Positions 8,758-18,042 of a DNA stretch of 55,111 nucleotides are shown in pieces (the stretch's first letter is position 1; every line of letters starts with the position of its first letter). A program made the translations under genes and the position numbers. The DNA lies in contig JAEZIX010000113.1 of assembly GCA_023415935.1 (NCBI GenBank), positions 1-55,111 of the forward strand. Reading direction: 5' to 3'. The stretch comes from Cyanobacteria bacterium OH_CDB_20 (GTDB taxonomy: Bacteria > Cyanobacteriota > Vampirovibrionia > Gastranaerophilales > Gastranaerophilaceae). Below the pieces are notes generated by a model, which was not told the origin of the DNA, did no database searches, and worked only from the letters and a program-made list of their open reading frames with translations.

Positions 8758-10419
8758 CTAATCAGTTTCAAATAGCGAATATATTCTTCTTTGAAGATCA
8801 TCAGCATCAACATCTGAAGTAACTTCGTTTAAATCAGCTGCAATTTGATAGTTTTCAGCAGCTCTAATTTTATCTCCGATTGCTTGATAAGCTCTTCCAA
8901 GATTAAAATATGCGAGGGTATAATCAGGGTTTAGAGCAACAGCATCTTGGAACAAGAAGATTGATTCATTAATGTTTCCGATTCCATCAAGATATACAAC
9001 ACCTAAGTTATTTAGAGCAACGTCGTACTCAGGGTCAAGAGCAATTGCTTTGTTGTAGGCAACAATTGCCTCATCTACATAATCAGCTTCCCATAGAGCC
9101 ATACCACATTTACTATATGCTTTAGGATTTTCAGGATTTGCAGAAATAGCATCACAATATGCTTTTATTGCAAGTTCAGTTTCGTTATTTTCAAAATGAA
9201 TATCACCAATTGAAATATAAGAGTCTTCACAAGCAGGATTTAATACAAGCGCCATTTGGTAAAGAGCAACAGCAGCCTCAGAATTTTCTTTTACTTTATG
9301 CTGTATGGTAGCTAAAGCCTGACATACAATAGAAGTCCATTCATTATCAGGGTTCAAATTAATAGCAATTTGATAATGTTCAATTGCTTCGTCATACTGT
9401 TCCATTTGAACAAGAGCATAACCAAGAGAATTGTGATAAAAAGGATTGTCTAGCGCAAGAGAAAGAGCAAGTTTAAAAGCGTTAACAGCATTAATACTGT
9501 CATCTTTTTTCAAATAAAGATGACCTAATTCGTAATAAACTCTCTCATCTTGTCCTGCGATTTCAAGAATTCTTGTGTAGCAGTCAATAGCAGTATCAAT
9601 TTTTTCATCAAAATAAGTTTGAATAACAGTTGCAATCTTAGCCAAAAGCTCGCAATTATTAGGATTAGCATCTAGAGCTCTAAGATAAGAATCAAGTGCA
9701 ATTTCAGGAGCTTCATTTTGAATACTGATATCGCCTATTTTACTGAAGAATAATTCTTCACGTCCGGTTTTTTCCGCTGCAATATCATAAGTTCTTATTG
9801 CATCAGGATATTTGTGAAATTTTTCAAGTATTTTGCCATAGGCTTCAAAAGTTTTTATGGCACAAAGTTCCCCACAGTTTTTGTATATCATTTTAAGCGA
9901 AGGTTTATCAAGTGGTAGAGTCATACTTCCTGAGAGCAAGTAATACAAAGATTTTGAAAACTCACGGAAACTGATTTTGTCAGTTTTCATTTTATTTAAA
10001 AGCATCATTGCAAGGCTCAATCTCGGTCTTGCAGATTTTAAAGGATTCAATTCAATTGCTTTTTTAAATTCTTTTTCTGCTTCATCATACTTTCCTGCCA
10101 TATTAAGAAAATATGCTGTATAAATTCTTGCATTAGGATTTTCGGGAGAAATAGAAACTGCAGACTGACACTGTTCTATAGCAGCAGAAAGTGAAATTTG
10201 ACCATTATCCCAAAGCAAAGTTGCAAGTCTGTAATATGTTTCAGACAAATTAGGGTTCATTTTTATAGCAGAAATATAATAATCAATAGCTTCATCGAGG
10301 TATTCTCTTTGAAACTTAATTAAATACTGTTCATGAGATTTTCTTGCAAGCTCGAGTATGGCATTTACGTCTATGTCATTCTTATCGTAGACCCGGCTTG
10401 AATCCATTTGATTTACCAT
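8758..10419 (-). CDS. TPR-repeat protein (paralogue of the 3036-4637 gene)
   Basis: This 553-aa protein consists of about a dozen tetratricopeptide repeats. As in its paralogue, a break falls near residues 140-200. It has no signal peptide or membrane segment. The C-terminal 100 residues match the other TPR protein of this window in sequence and repeat phase, so the two arose by duplication. Unlike the other, it has no PilZ gene in front. GAGG lies 7 nt before the ATG. It is divergent from the 225-aa hypothetical. The function is a scaffold by family; the partner is unknown. Confidence 0.85.
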   Translation of the reverse strand: MVNQMDSSRVYDKNDIDVNAILELARKSHEQYLIKFQREYLDEAIDYYISAIKMNPNLSETYYRLATLLWDNGQISLSAAIEQCQSAVSISPENPNARIYTAYFLNMAGKYDEAEKEFKKAIELNPLKSARPRLSLAMMLLNKMKTDKISFREFSKSLYYLLSGSMTLPLDKPSLKMIYKNCGELCAIKTFEAYGKILEKFHKYPDAIRTYDIAAEKTGREELFFSKIGDISIQNEAPEIALDSYLRALDANPNNCELLAKIATVIQTYFDEKIDTAIDCYTRILEIAGQDERVYYELGHLYLKKDDSINAVNAFKLALSLALDNPFYHNSLGYALVQMEQYDEAIEHYQIAINLNPDNEWTSIVCQALATIQHKVKENSEAAVALYQMALVLNPACEDSYISIGDIHFENNETELAIKAYCDAISANPENPKAYSKCGMALWEADYVDEAIVAYNKAIALDPEYDVALNNLGVVYLDGIGNINESIFLFQDAVALNPDYTLAYFNLGRAYQAIGDKIRAAENYQIAADLNEVTSDVDADDLQRRIYSLFETD

Positions 10420-10471
10420 TTAGTTCCTCGCATAAAATGTGTGTGTCGCTCCCAGATTTATTTTCGTCTAT

Positions 10472-10493
10472 TTTATTAAAAATATTTAATAAA
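10472..10493. repeat. AT-rich inverted repeat in a divergent intergenic region
   Basis: TTTATTAAA and TTTAATAAA are perfect 9-bp arms around AATA. The element lies between the divergent TPR gene and the 225-aa gene in a 181-bp gap. It could be an operator; low complexity makes chance possible. Confidence 0.3.
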
Positions 10494-10600
10494 TTAGAAA
10501 AAAATCGTAAAAATGATGGAGATTTTTTTATAAAAAATAGCAATTTTTAAAATAAAAAATACTTTATATATTTATCAAGGGTTAAAAAAAGGGGATAATT

Positions 10601-11278
10601 ATGACACTTTACGCATTGCCAAGCTATAGGATGACTCCTAGGAGTTTTATTTATGGTCCTAATCGAGGAGTAAATCAAACAGGAACACCAAATACTAAAG
10701 CATATGAAAGACAACAAAAGAAAAATAGAAATATCACAATTGCATCAATATTAACAGGTGCTGCACTGTTATTTTTGGGCGGCAAAACAAAAGCTGGAAG
10801 AGCAATTATAAGCAAATTAAAAACTACAAAATTTGGTGATGCGGTTTCAAACTTTTGCCAAAATTCTAAAGCAGTACAATGGATAAAAGGAATACCAGGA
10901 AAAATAAAAGGTTTATTCTCAAAAGCACCTAAAGCAGCAGAAGTTTTAACTGGTACAGTTGAAGACGCTACAACAACAGCTGCAACAAGAGCAGCAACGA
11001 CAGCAGCATCAACTGCATCAACAGCAGCTTCAACAGCAATAAAAGTAGAACCATTAAAACGCCTACCGGCACCAGCTGAAGTACTTAGATTACCGGCACC
11101 TTCAACAGTAACAAGCGAAGCTGGAGATACATTAATAAGAAACGTGGATGACATTGCGAACAACCCGCCAGCACCAAGGGTAATACACTTGGGATCAAAT
11201 GAACAACTTCGTTTAATGGCTCCTAAGACAATTACCAGCGAAGCTGGAGACACTTTTACCGATGGAGCAGGTATTTAA
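10601..11278 (+). CDS. Hypothetical membrane-anchored protein with C-terminal repeat
   Basis: This 225-aa protein is unrecognised. A basic N-terminus leads to one hydrophobic segment at about 48-63, then a Lys-rich region, an Ala/Thr/Ser-rich low-complexity linker at about 122-148, and a C-terminal tail. The tail holds two copies of an element: RLPAPSTVTSEAGDTLI and RLMAPKTITSEAGDTFT. The tail's GDTFT also occurs in the two paralogues at 16258-18039. AGGGGA lies 6 nt before the ATG. It heads a same-strand run with the 589-aa protein (47-bp gap) and the 267-aa secreted protein. An envelope role is inferred from topology only. Confidence 0.7.
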   Translation: MTLYALPSYRMTPRSFIYGPNRGVNQTGTPNTKAYERQQKKNRNITIASILTGAALLFLGGKTKAGRAIISKLKTTKFGDAVSNFCQNSKAVQWIKGIPGKIKGLFSKAPKAAEVLTGTVEDATTTAATRAATTAASTASTAASTAIKVEPLKRLPAPAEVLRLPAPSTVTSEAGDTLIRNVDDIANNPPAPRVIHLGSNEQLRLMAPKTITSEAGDTFTDGAGI

Positions 11279-11325
11279 CTAAAACATTGAAACTATTATA
11301 ATAAAGACAACACAAAAGGGCAGCT

Positions 11326-13095
11326 ATGCTGAATAACATAAACATAAATACAAATAATACATTTAAAAATATGCCAGAGCATTTTTCAACAAATGCTCTT
11401 CCTGGCGTAAATAATGTGCAAAATTCAGCAATACCTAGCATCAAAGTTTCTGAAGCCGAAAACCCAAAAAAGAAAAGAAAAATATGGAGTATCATAACAG
11501 CTACAATGGGAAGCAGTATTCTTGCTGCTGGCGCTGCAGTGTTTCTTTTAAACAAAGGTTTCAGCTATACAAGTTACAACAAGATAAACAAAATTGTCGA
11601 TAAATTAAATGATGCAATCGAAAAAAGTGCTTTAAGCAAAAAATCCAAAAATATGGTAGATAAAGCAAGCATCTTCCTTTTAAAAGGAGTAAGAAACGGG
11701 CTTGATTTACTAAAAACAAGCGCAAACTTCTCCGCAATAAAAGATAGCGGATTTAATATGGTTGCACGAAAATTTAAGTTTATGAGAAAGCCACTGGATA
11801 AATTAACAGACTTTTTCAGAAATATATCTACAAAAGCAGTAGATGAAGCTTATCACAAGGTTTTACTCAGTATTCAAGAAGGATTTTGTCCTGATATATC
11901 AAGATTTTTAACCAGAATTAAAGCTGACAAATCAGTCGATTTAGAAAAAATGGTAACAATAAAAGAAGTATCAAAACCTCTAAGAGTTTGGCTTGAAGAA
12001 CTTGATACACATCAGACAAATATATTTACAAGATTTAGTAAAGGGTTCTCAAAAACTGCAAGAAATATTAGAGCCCAAGAAAGAGCTGATGCGCTTGAAG
12101 GTCTTGATAAAAAAGTGCAAGATGCAATTTGGGATAAAAATGATGGCATATTTAATTTAAGAAAAAATGGTAAAAAGTTTAAAAGTTATATTACAGAATC
12201 TCTTTCTCAAGAAGGTAAAATTAAAATCAAAAATAATATTATTACTCTAAGAAAAGAATTAACAAACAATATTGAACATAATTATGCAGCCGCAAAATCA
12301 GGAATTTCTGACATCAGAAGAACTTTATTGATAGGAGATGAAGAATCAAGCACAATTCTGAGAAAAATTAACGGAAAGATGGAAGTCTACAAGGAGCTAG
12401 GCGGCGAACTTGAAGACAAACAAAGAATAAAAATTGTTGATGAAATATCAGATCTTTTTGGAGAACTAGAATCTAGAATTACTGCTTCACCTGATTATGA
12501 TGAAAGTGCAAAAACATTCATATCAAAACAAGTTCAGTATCTTAGCGGAGATATTCTTAAACAATCTAAAAAAGGTGAACTTGAAGAAGCCGTAACTATA
12601 ATTAGAGGTTTAAGAAATAATGGCATTATAGATGAAGCAACAGAAAGTACATTATTAAATCAATCAAAATCAATTACAAAAAGTATAACCAAAGCAACAA
12701 CAATGGAAGCAGATGAACTCTATGACAAATTTGCTGAATTTAAAGTAGGTTCAGTTCCTCTTGATGTACTTTCGTTGTTATTCCCTCTTGGTGTTGCAGG
12801 TGCTGCTGTCGCATCAGCAAAAACAAAAGACGAGAAAATATCAAAAACACTCACAACAGGCATTCCTCTTGTAGGTTCATTAGCAACAATGCTAATCGGT
12901 ACTGCTAAAATGTTTACAGCAAGTAAAAACCTTGTAATAGGTATTGTGACAGGTTTTGCATTAAACGAACTAGGTAAATTTTTAGATAAAACATATAAAG
13001 AGTACTCTGAGAAAAGATCCTTTACTAAAATGGCAATTGAAGCATACAGAAAAAATCCATTATTCTTCAACGAAAGCCAAAATGTAAAAAAATAG
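11326..13095 (+). CDS. Hypothetical membrane protein with long helical domain
   Basis: This 589-aa protein is unrecognised. An Asn-rich N-terminal 35 residues (a leader similar in style to others in this window) is followed by KKKRK and a transmembrane segment at about 49-74. A long Lys/Glu/Leu-rich, mainly helical region (75-485) with coiled-coil character follows, then two or three hydrophobic segments between about 487 and 560. The topology suggests a large domain held between membrane anchors. AAGGG lies 6 nt before the ATG. It is between the 225-aa and 267-aa envelope-type hypotheticals and may work with them. Confidence 0.75.
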   Translation: MLNNININTNNTFKNMPEHFSTNALPGVNNVQNSAIPSIKVSEAENPKKKRKIWSIITATMGSSILAAGAAVFLLNKGFSYTSYNKINKIVDKLNDAIEKSALSKKSKNMVDKASIFLLKGVRNGLDLLKTSANFSAIKDSGFNMVARKFKFMRKPLDKLTDFFRNISTKAVDEAYHKVLLSIQEGFCPDISRFLTRIKADKSVDLEKMVTIKEVSKPLRVWLEELDTHQTNIFTRFSKGFSKTARNIRAQERADALEGLDKKVQDAIWDKNDGIFNLRKNGKKFKSYITESLSQEGKIKIKNNIITLRKELTNNIEHNYAAAKSGISDIRRTLLIGDEESSTILRKINGKMEVYKELGGELEDKQRIKIVDEISDLFGELESRITASPDYDESAKTFISKQVQYLSGDILKQSKKGELEEAVTIIRGLRNNGIIDEATESTLLNQSKSITKSITKATTMEADELYDKFAEFKVGSVPLDVLSLLFPLGVAGAAVASAKTKDEKISKTLTTGIPLVGSLATMLIGTAKMFTASKNLVIGIVTGFALNELGKFLDKTYKEYSEKRSFTKMAIEAYRKNPLFFNESQNVKK

Positions 13096-13128
13096 CATCT
13101 ATTAAAATTTTTATATACAATATTATTT

Positions 13129-13932
13129 ATGAAAAGATTTTGGCTAACATTTATACTGGTAGTTTTTTTGTCGGCGGAAGGATTTGCTTATACCGTAGAC
13201 GAGTCTATTGACAATACCATAAGACAACAATACAAGACCAATGCAATAGAAAATGATTTATTGCCAAAACTTCCTGCAATTTCACCAGATGGAAATAAAG
13301 AAAATTTATATAACACTTTAAAAACGGAAAATTATAATAAAACTTACAAAGAAGTTAAAATCAAAAAGGGAACTGTTTTCAAGATTAAAAGTTACAGAGT
13401 AATCTCAGATTCAACACCAATAGGAACAAAAACAAAATTTTATTCCATATATCCAGAATCTTCTAGATACATAACAGTTCCAAGGGGAACAACTTTTATA
13501 GGAGAAGTTACAAATTCACATAATCCTCAATTTTTCGGTAATGGAGGCCTAATAGAACTAAAAATTGATACTGTTTCATTTCAGGGTGAATCATATCAAA
13601 TTGAGTCAAAAGTAAGCAAAGCGAATTATAAAAGGATATTTTTAAATAATATAAAAGGCAAAAGAGCTTATGCAACTCAGGTAAAAAAATTGATGAGGCC
13701 AAGCAGGCAGTTTATGGGCAGAATGTGCAAAACAGCAAAAACACTAACTGACGGTCCTGAAATTTTACTATCGCCAATTCCTATAATCGGCGGAGCAGTA
13801 GTTTTTACAGCGAATGCATGCGTATCTCCAATTCTAGCGGTATTTGCAACAGGTCACCCTATTACCCTTTCAGAAGGAACTTATTTTGAAATAAAATTAA
13901 CTGAAGATGCCTTAATAAAAGTAGCTAATTAA
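13129..13932 (+). CDS. Secreted hypothetical protein with beta-rich core
   Basis: This 267-aa protein has a clear signal peptide (MKRFWLTFILVVFLSAEGFA) and no later strong anchor except a hydrophobic stretch at about 215-245. The middle contains alternating segments such as KKGTVFKIKSYRVIS and VPRGTTFIGEV, with Gly-Thr-x-Phe repeats spaced like those in secretion-channel beta-barrel proteins (TrbI/VirB10 type). That likeness is weak. Two Cys near the C-terminal part could pair in the periplasm. There is no ribosome site; TACAAT lies 7 nt before the ATG, so a near-leaderless transcript is possible. The preceding gene ends 33 bp upstream. Confidence 0.7.
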   Translation: MKRFWLTFILVVFLSAEGFAYTVDESIDNTIRQQYKTNAIENDLLPKLPAISPDGNKENLYNTLKTENYNKTYKEVKIKKGTVFKIKSYRVISDSTPIGTKTKFYSIYPESSRYITVPRGTTFIGEVTNSHNPQFFGNGGLIELKIDTVSFQGESYQIESKVSKANYKRIFLNNIKGKRAYATQVKKLMRPSRQFMGRMCKTAKTLTDGPEILLSPIPIIGGAVVFTANACVSPILAVFATGHPITLSEGTYFEIKLTEDALIKVAN

Positions 13933-14182
13933 ACACCTCATAAGTAATAGGAATATATGCGTAATTCTTTATAACATTTTTTCTATTTCTTTTAACTTTA
14001 CTTTTTAGAACACTTTTTTTTCTCGCTCTAACATTCAACTTTAAAAGCATACAAACAAATTCCCCTCGTGATAAACAAAACTGTATAATAGCAATATTCA
14101 TTTATAATTTGATTTCTTCCTTAGTCTTTTGTATATTATTGTAGATACTTATACATATATTGATTAAGAGAACTAAAAAAAC

Positions 14183-16171
14183 ATGACAAAATTGAAACTA
14201 ATGATAATTACGGGCGGAGTTATATTATTTGCTTGCGTAATATTTGCACTTATTTACAACGATATGATTTCCTTTAACAACCCAAAATATTATAAAACTG
14301 CAGCACAACAGTATCAGGAACAAGATTACTCAAATGCTTATTACAACTTTGGAAAAGTAAAACGTATCAGTCCTTTGTATAGCGCAGCACTATTTAAACA
14401 AGCGCTCTGTGCTGAAAGACTACTAGACTATAAAAGCGCAATGAAGTGCAATAAAAAACTTATTGATAAATTTCCTAAATCAATATTCACCCCAAAAGCA
14501 AGATATAATCTGGCAAAAGATTATTATTATTTAAAGGATTATAAATCTGCAGAAAAAGAATTTGAATATATACAAAAACACGGATTAGTCGAAAACTATG
14601 TAATAGCTGCTGATTACTACCTGGGGCTAATTTTAAAAGAAACAGACAAAAATGCAGCAAAAATTCATTTCTTAAAATACCTTGCAAACTCACCTCACGG
14701 GACTTATTCACTTTATGCAGCTAATGAACTTTTATTCTTAGACGAACTTACAACTACATATGAGAAGTTCTTCATAGCGCGTACTTATTATGAACATGAA
14801 AAATATAAAGAAGCCCGCGAAATATTTGAAGGTGCTGATATAAACCGTTCTTGGCCTTACCTTTCAATTTTATACACAAGACAAGGGCTTTATCCAAAAG
14901 CAAAAGCTGTTTTTGAAAATGGAATGAAAAAATATTCACACAGCGTAAAACAAAATATTCTTGAAGATTCAATTGATAACTTTGTCAAAATAAAAAATAA
15001 TGAAGCAAAAAACTCTCTTTTCTATCTTTCAAAATTCGTACAAGAAAACAAGACAGCTGGCGAAGACTATGTTCTATACAGATTATCAAAAGAACTAGAT
15101 GTCGAAGATTCTATAAAATTAAATATAAAAATATATAATAAATACCCTAATAGCAAATATGCGCCTGAATGTCTCTGGAATGCTTTTTGGTTTGAGTATC
15201 AAAATGGAAATCTAAAAGCAGCCAAGAAGTTAGGATTAGAACACATAAAAAAATATCCTGACTCAAAATTAAATCCTAAAATGTTATTCTGGCTAGGTAA
15301 ACTTTGTATCGCCCAAAACAAAACAGTAGAATCAAATGGTTATTTAAACAAAATAATAACTAAATATCCTGATGATTACTATGCTTTTAGAGCAAATGCA
15401 ATATTAAAAGGAAAACCTACTGAATGGAGAACTAAATCTTTACACAAACTTGACGAAGAAAATGTGTATCTTGAATTCCCAATAAACTATTCGACAATAG
15501 ACATAAAAGATTTAAAGTTAATCAATACAATATTTTCATTAGGTGATAAAGAAATTTGGAATGAAATAAATGCCAATAACAAAATTGTTGAAAGCTGGTT
15601 TGAATACAAAAAAGGAAACAAAGCTCACTCTGCGCTTCTAGCTAGAGAAGGGCTTCAAGAATTAGATGTAAAACCTCCATTTAATGATGATGCTTATAAA
15701 CTTGCTTATCCTATTCATTGGGCTGCGGACATAAATATAAACAGCCTAAAATATGAACTAGATCCTTATTTAGTTATTGCTCTTATCAGAGAAGAAAGCT
15801 ACTTTAATGAAAATGTCAAAAGCGCAGTCGGTGCAATCGGTTTAATGCAAATGATACCGCCAACAGCAGCGTTTATTTCTGACAAATACAGTCTTGATAA
15901 AGTTGCATCTTATGAACTCTTAGACCCAGAAACAAACATTCAATATGGCTGTGCTTATTTAAGTTACATCGATGCAGTAATCCATAGAAACAGTGTTATG
16001 CTAATTGCAGCATATAACGGCGGTCCGAATGCTGTTTTACATTGGTCAAAGAAAATACAATATAAAGACTTAGATGAATTTGTAGAAAAAATTCCTTACC
16101 CTGAAACTCAAAACTACATAAAGAAAGTATATAGAAGTTATTGGAACTATTTAAATATCTATAACTATTAA
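14183..16171 (+). CDS. Lytic murein transglycosylase (SLT domain) with TPR-like N-terminal region
   Basis: This 662-aa protein cleaves peptidoglycan glycan strands by family. An N-terminal membrane anchor (about 7-25) leads to alpha-solenoid TPR-like repeats (35-400) and a C-terminal SLT domain (about 515-655). The catalytic Glu is in ALIREES (Glu538), followed by GAIGLMQMIPPTA and, near residue 615, AAYNGGPNAV, the three hallmark motifs of Slt70-type enzymes. The layout matches soluble lytic transglycosylase Slt70, here membrane tethered. A 250-bp gap without genes precedes it. The gene is followed by a hairpin and U-run that reaches the next gene's start. Confidence 0.9.
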   Translation: MTKLKLMIITGGVILFACVIFALIYNDMISFNNPKYYKTAAQQYQEQDYSNAYYNFGKVKRISPLYSAALFKQALCAERLLDYKSAMKCNKKLIDKFPKSIFTPKARYNLAKDYYYLKDYKSAEKEFEYIQKHGLVENYVIAADYYLGLILKETDKNAAKIHFLKYLANSPHGTYSLYAANELLFLDELTTTYEKFFIARTYYEHEKYKEAREIFEGADINRSWPYLSILYTRQGLYPKAKAVFENGMKKYSHSVKQNILEDSIDNFVKIKNNEAKNSLFYLSKFVQENKTAGEDYVLYRLSKELDVEDSIKLNIKIYNKYPNSKYAPECLWNAFWFEYQNGNLKAAKKLGLEHIKKYPDSKLNPKMLFWLGKLCIAQNKTVESNGYLNKIITKYPDDYYAFRANAILKGKPTEWRTKSLHKLDEENVYLEFPINYSTIDIKDLKLINTIFSLGDKEIWNEINANNKIVESWFEYKKGNKAHSALLAREGLQELDVKPPFNDDAYKLAYPIHWAADININSLKYELDPYLVIALIREESYFNENVKSAVGAIGLMQMIPPTAAFISDKYSLDKVASYELLDPETNIQYGCAYLSYIDAVIHRNSVMLIAAYNGGPNAVLHWSKKIQYKDLDEFVEKIPYPETQNYIKKVYRSYWNYLNIYNY

Positions 16172-16187
16172 TATATGTAAAAAAACT

Positions 16188-16256
16188 AAACCTCAACTAG
16201 CACAAATTACGTTTTTGATTTTTAAAACAAAAAAGAGAGAACAGTTGAGGTTTTTT
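16188..16256 (+). promoter_or_regulatory. Hairpin enclosing the ribosome site of the next gene; also terminator-like
   Basis: AAACCTCAACT (16188-16198) and AGTTGAGGTTT (16243-16253) form a perfect 11-bp stem around a 44-nt loop. The loop contains an inner TTTTTG/CAAAAA pairing. The 3' arm holds the only ribosome site (GAGG) for the ATG at 16258, and it ends in six T. It may terminate the transglycosylase transcript, block translation of the next gene, or both. Confidence 0.55.
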
Positions 16257-16257
16257 A

Positions 16258-17091
16258 ATGCAAATTGGAAGAGTAAGTTTTAGAGGAGATGTGATTGACT
16301 TTTCAAAAGCGAGAAATAATCGTCAAAAGCAAGCACCTCAAACGAAAACTCAAACAAGTCAAGATACCTTTACTAAAAGTGCAACTGCCGCAAATACTGC
16401 AGTTCAAGCAACTCCTCAAGAATCTTCTACTCAAAGAACAATAACAGAAGATAATCCTATTTACTACACAAGAATATTTGACAGAATAAATAAACTCTTA
16501 ACCATAAACAGTAAAGAATATAGGATTACACCTGAAGACGCTGCAAAAGAAGTCATACAAATTTTAAAAGAAGGAACTGCAATAAAAGCGCTTTATGCAG
16601 CTTATGACAAAAAACAATATAAGGAAGTCGGCTCTTTTCTAAACGCTTTTGAAGCTCTTGATATGGAGCTTGATGATTCAAAATTAAGTGAAAATACATA
16701 TGTTGCTATAAAATCACTTTCTGCTCCAATCCATTCAATTGCTGACGAAATTGATTCTCAAGCTATTATGATACCTGACGAAGATGAAGAATTGTTCGAA
16801 GATAAAGTTGGCTATTTCATATTAGAAAATATGGTAAGAATAGAAGCAGAAGGTACAGAAGAAGAAAAAGCAGATCACTGGGAAACAATTGAAAATGTAA
16901 TTAAAGAGGCACACCAAACTGATGAATTCCCAACCTTTACTTTCAGCGTGCCCTCAACACCTGGGTTAAACCCTGAAATATGGACAAGAACGATGAGCAA
17001 ATTCTTTGAAATAGTAAGCAAAGTAAGACAAGAATACCCTTGCAACCCTGAAAACTACATTCCTGAAGAACCGCCAGAACAAGAAGAGTAA
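16258..17091 (+). CDS. Hypothetical protein, first of two tandem paralogues
   Basis: This 277-aa protein is unrecognised and shares an architecture with the next gene. It has an N-terminal leader VSFRGDVIDFSKAR (6-19), a Gln/Pro/Lys/Thr linker, and the motif DTFTK (36-40). A folded helical core holds YRITPEDAAKEVIQILKEG near 92-110. It is acidic, with Glu-rich stretches around 175-205 and at the C-terminus. No signal peptide or membrane segment. Its ribosome site lies in the 3' arm of the hairpin just upstream. I infer a lineage-specific duplicated family; the role is unknown. Confidence 0.8.
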   Translation: MQIGRVSFRGDVIDFSKARNNRQKQAPQTKTQTSQDTFTKSATAANTAVQATPQESSTQRTITEDNPIYYTRIFDRINKLLTINSKEYRITPEDAAKEVIQILKEGTAIKALYAAYDKKQYKEVGSFLNAFEALDMELDDSKLSENTYVAIKSLSAPIHSIADEIDSQAIMIPDEDEELFEDKVGYFILENMVRIEAEGTEEEKADHWETIENVIKEAHQTDEFPTFTFSVPSTPGLNPEIWTRTMSKFFEIVSKVRQEYPCNPENYIPEEPPEQEE

Positions 17092-17109
17092 AGGATATAA
17101 GAGGATAAT

Positions 17110-18039
17110 ATGAGAATTAGACAAATAAATTTTGGAAATAAAGTAGTAGATTTTGAAACTGCTAGAAGGCAAAAAGAACAAGCACCAACTGCAAAACCTA
17201 CAAAACCTGAAAGACAAGGTGATTCTTTTACAAAAACAACTCCTACTGAAGCAAGAATCGCCGGCTCTATTTCTGATGTCGGTTATTCAAAAAACATACA
17301 AATGCCAGAAGGGATCTCGCCTGGAGTAGAATACTTCAGACTGACTGATCCTGCTGTTAACGATCCCACTGATGCTATTTTTTATTCATCTCAATTTAAT
17401 TTATTAAGTGACCTAATGCAAGAAAAAGATGAGTATAAAATTACGCCTGAAGACGCTGCAAAAGAATTAATAAGAATCCTCAAAACTGGAGAGCCAGCAA
17501 AAGCTGTTGCAAAAGCATTAGATGAAGATTACCAAAAAGCAGATGCATTCTTCGCAGCATATTATCGACTAACACAAACACTCGATAACGATGTTAAAAC
17601 CAGAAATCTAATGGCTGCAATAGAAATCATTGCTGAACCCATAGAGTCAATGTCTGATGAGTTTTTGGAAGAATTAGACGACAACGAAGATGAAAGTGAT
17701 GATGACCTCGATTTTCTTGATGATGTTTTTTATTTAGAAAATTTATTAAAAATACAATCGGGAGAAACACCACCCGAAGAAGCAGAAGCATTTTGGAAGA
17801 ATGTTGACACAACATTCAGAGATATTATGTGCATGCCGGAACCTCCAAGAATAGATGTTGGTTTCCAATTTACAAAGAATTTTGACCCTGAAAAATTAAA
17901 AGAGGCATTTGGGATTTTGGTAGACAAACTTGCTGAAACCCAAAGATTATTTATTGCAGGTGTGATAAAACCACCTGTTATAGGCGAACCAACGGGGGAC
18001 ACTTTTACACCAAGTAAAGAACCTGAGAAAGAAGATTAA
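17110..18039 (+). CDS. Hypothetical protein, second of two tandem paralogues
   Basis: This 309-aa protein follows its paralogue by 18 bp with a strong GAGGA site. The leader INFGNKVVDFETAR (6-19) is followed by GDSFTK (37-42). The helical core has YKITPEDAAKELIRILKTG (near 109-127), matching the upstream protein residue for residue at many positions. A very acidic run (EELDDNEDESDDDLDF) lies at about 191-206. The C-terminus repeats the motif as GDTFTPSKE. No signal peptide. The paralogues diverge most in the linker and acidic parts. It ends 3 bp from the convergent helicase gene. Confidence 0.8.
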   Translation: MRIRQINFGNKVVDFETARRQKEQAPTAKPTKPERQGDSFTKTTPTEARIAGSISDVGYSKNIQMPEGISPGVEYFRLTDPAVNDPTDAIFYSSQFNLLSDLMQEKDEYKITPEDAAKELIRILKTGEPAKAVAKALDEDYQKADAFFAAYYRLTQTLDNDVKTRNLMAAIEIIAEPIESMSDEFLEELDDNEDESDDDLDFLDDVFYLENLLKIQSGETPPEEAEAFWKNVDTTFRDIMCMPEPPRIDVGFQFTKNFDPEKLKEAFGILVDKLAETQRLFIAGVIKPPVIGEPTGDTFTPSKEPEKED

Positions 18040-18042
18040 ACC

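Noticed and set aside
10675..11253. Long minus-strand frame opposite the 225-aa gene
   Set aside because: It mirrors the Ala/Thr-rich coding region and has no ribosome site. The plus-strand gene has one.
13933..14182. Possible small RNA or gene in the 250-bp gap
   Set aside because: AT-rich, no frame or convincing hairpin with T-run; only vague promoter-like words before the transglycosylase.
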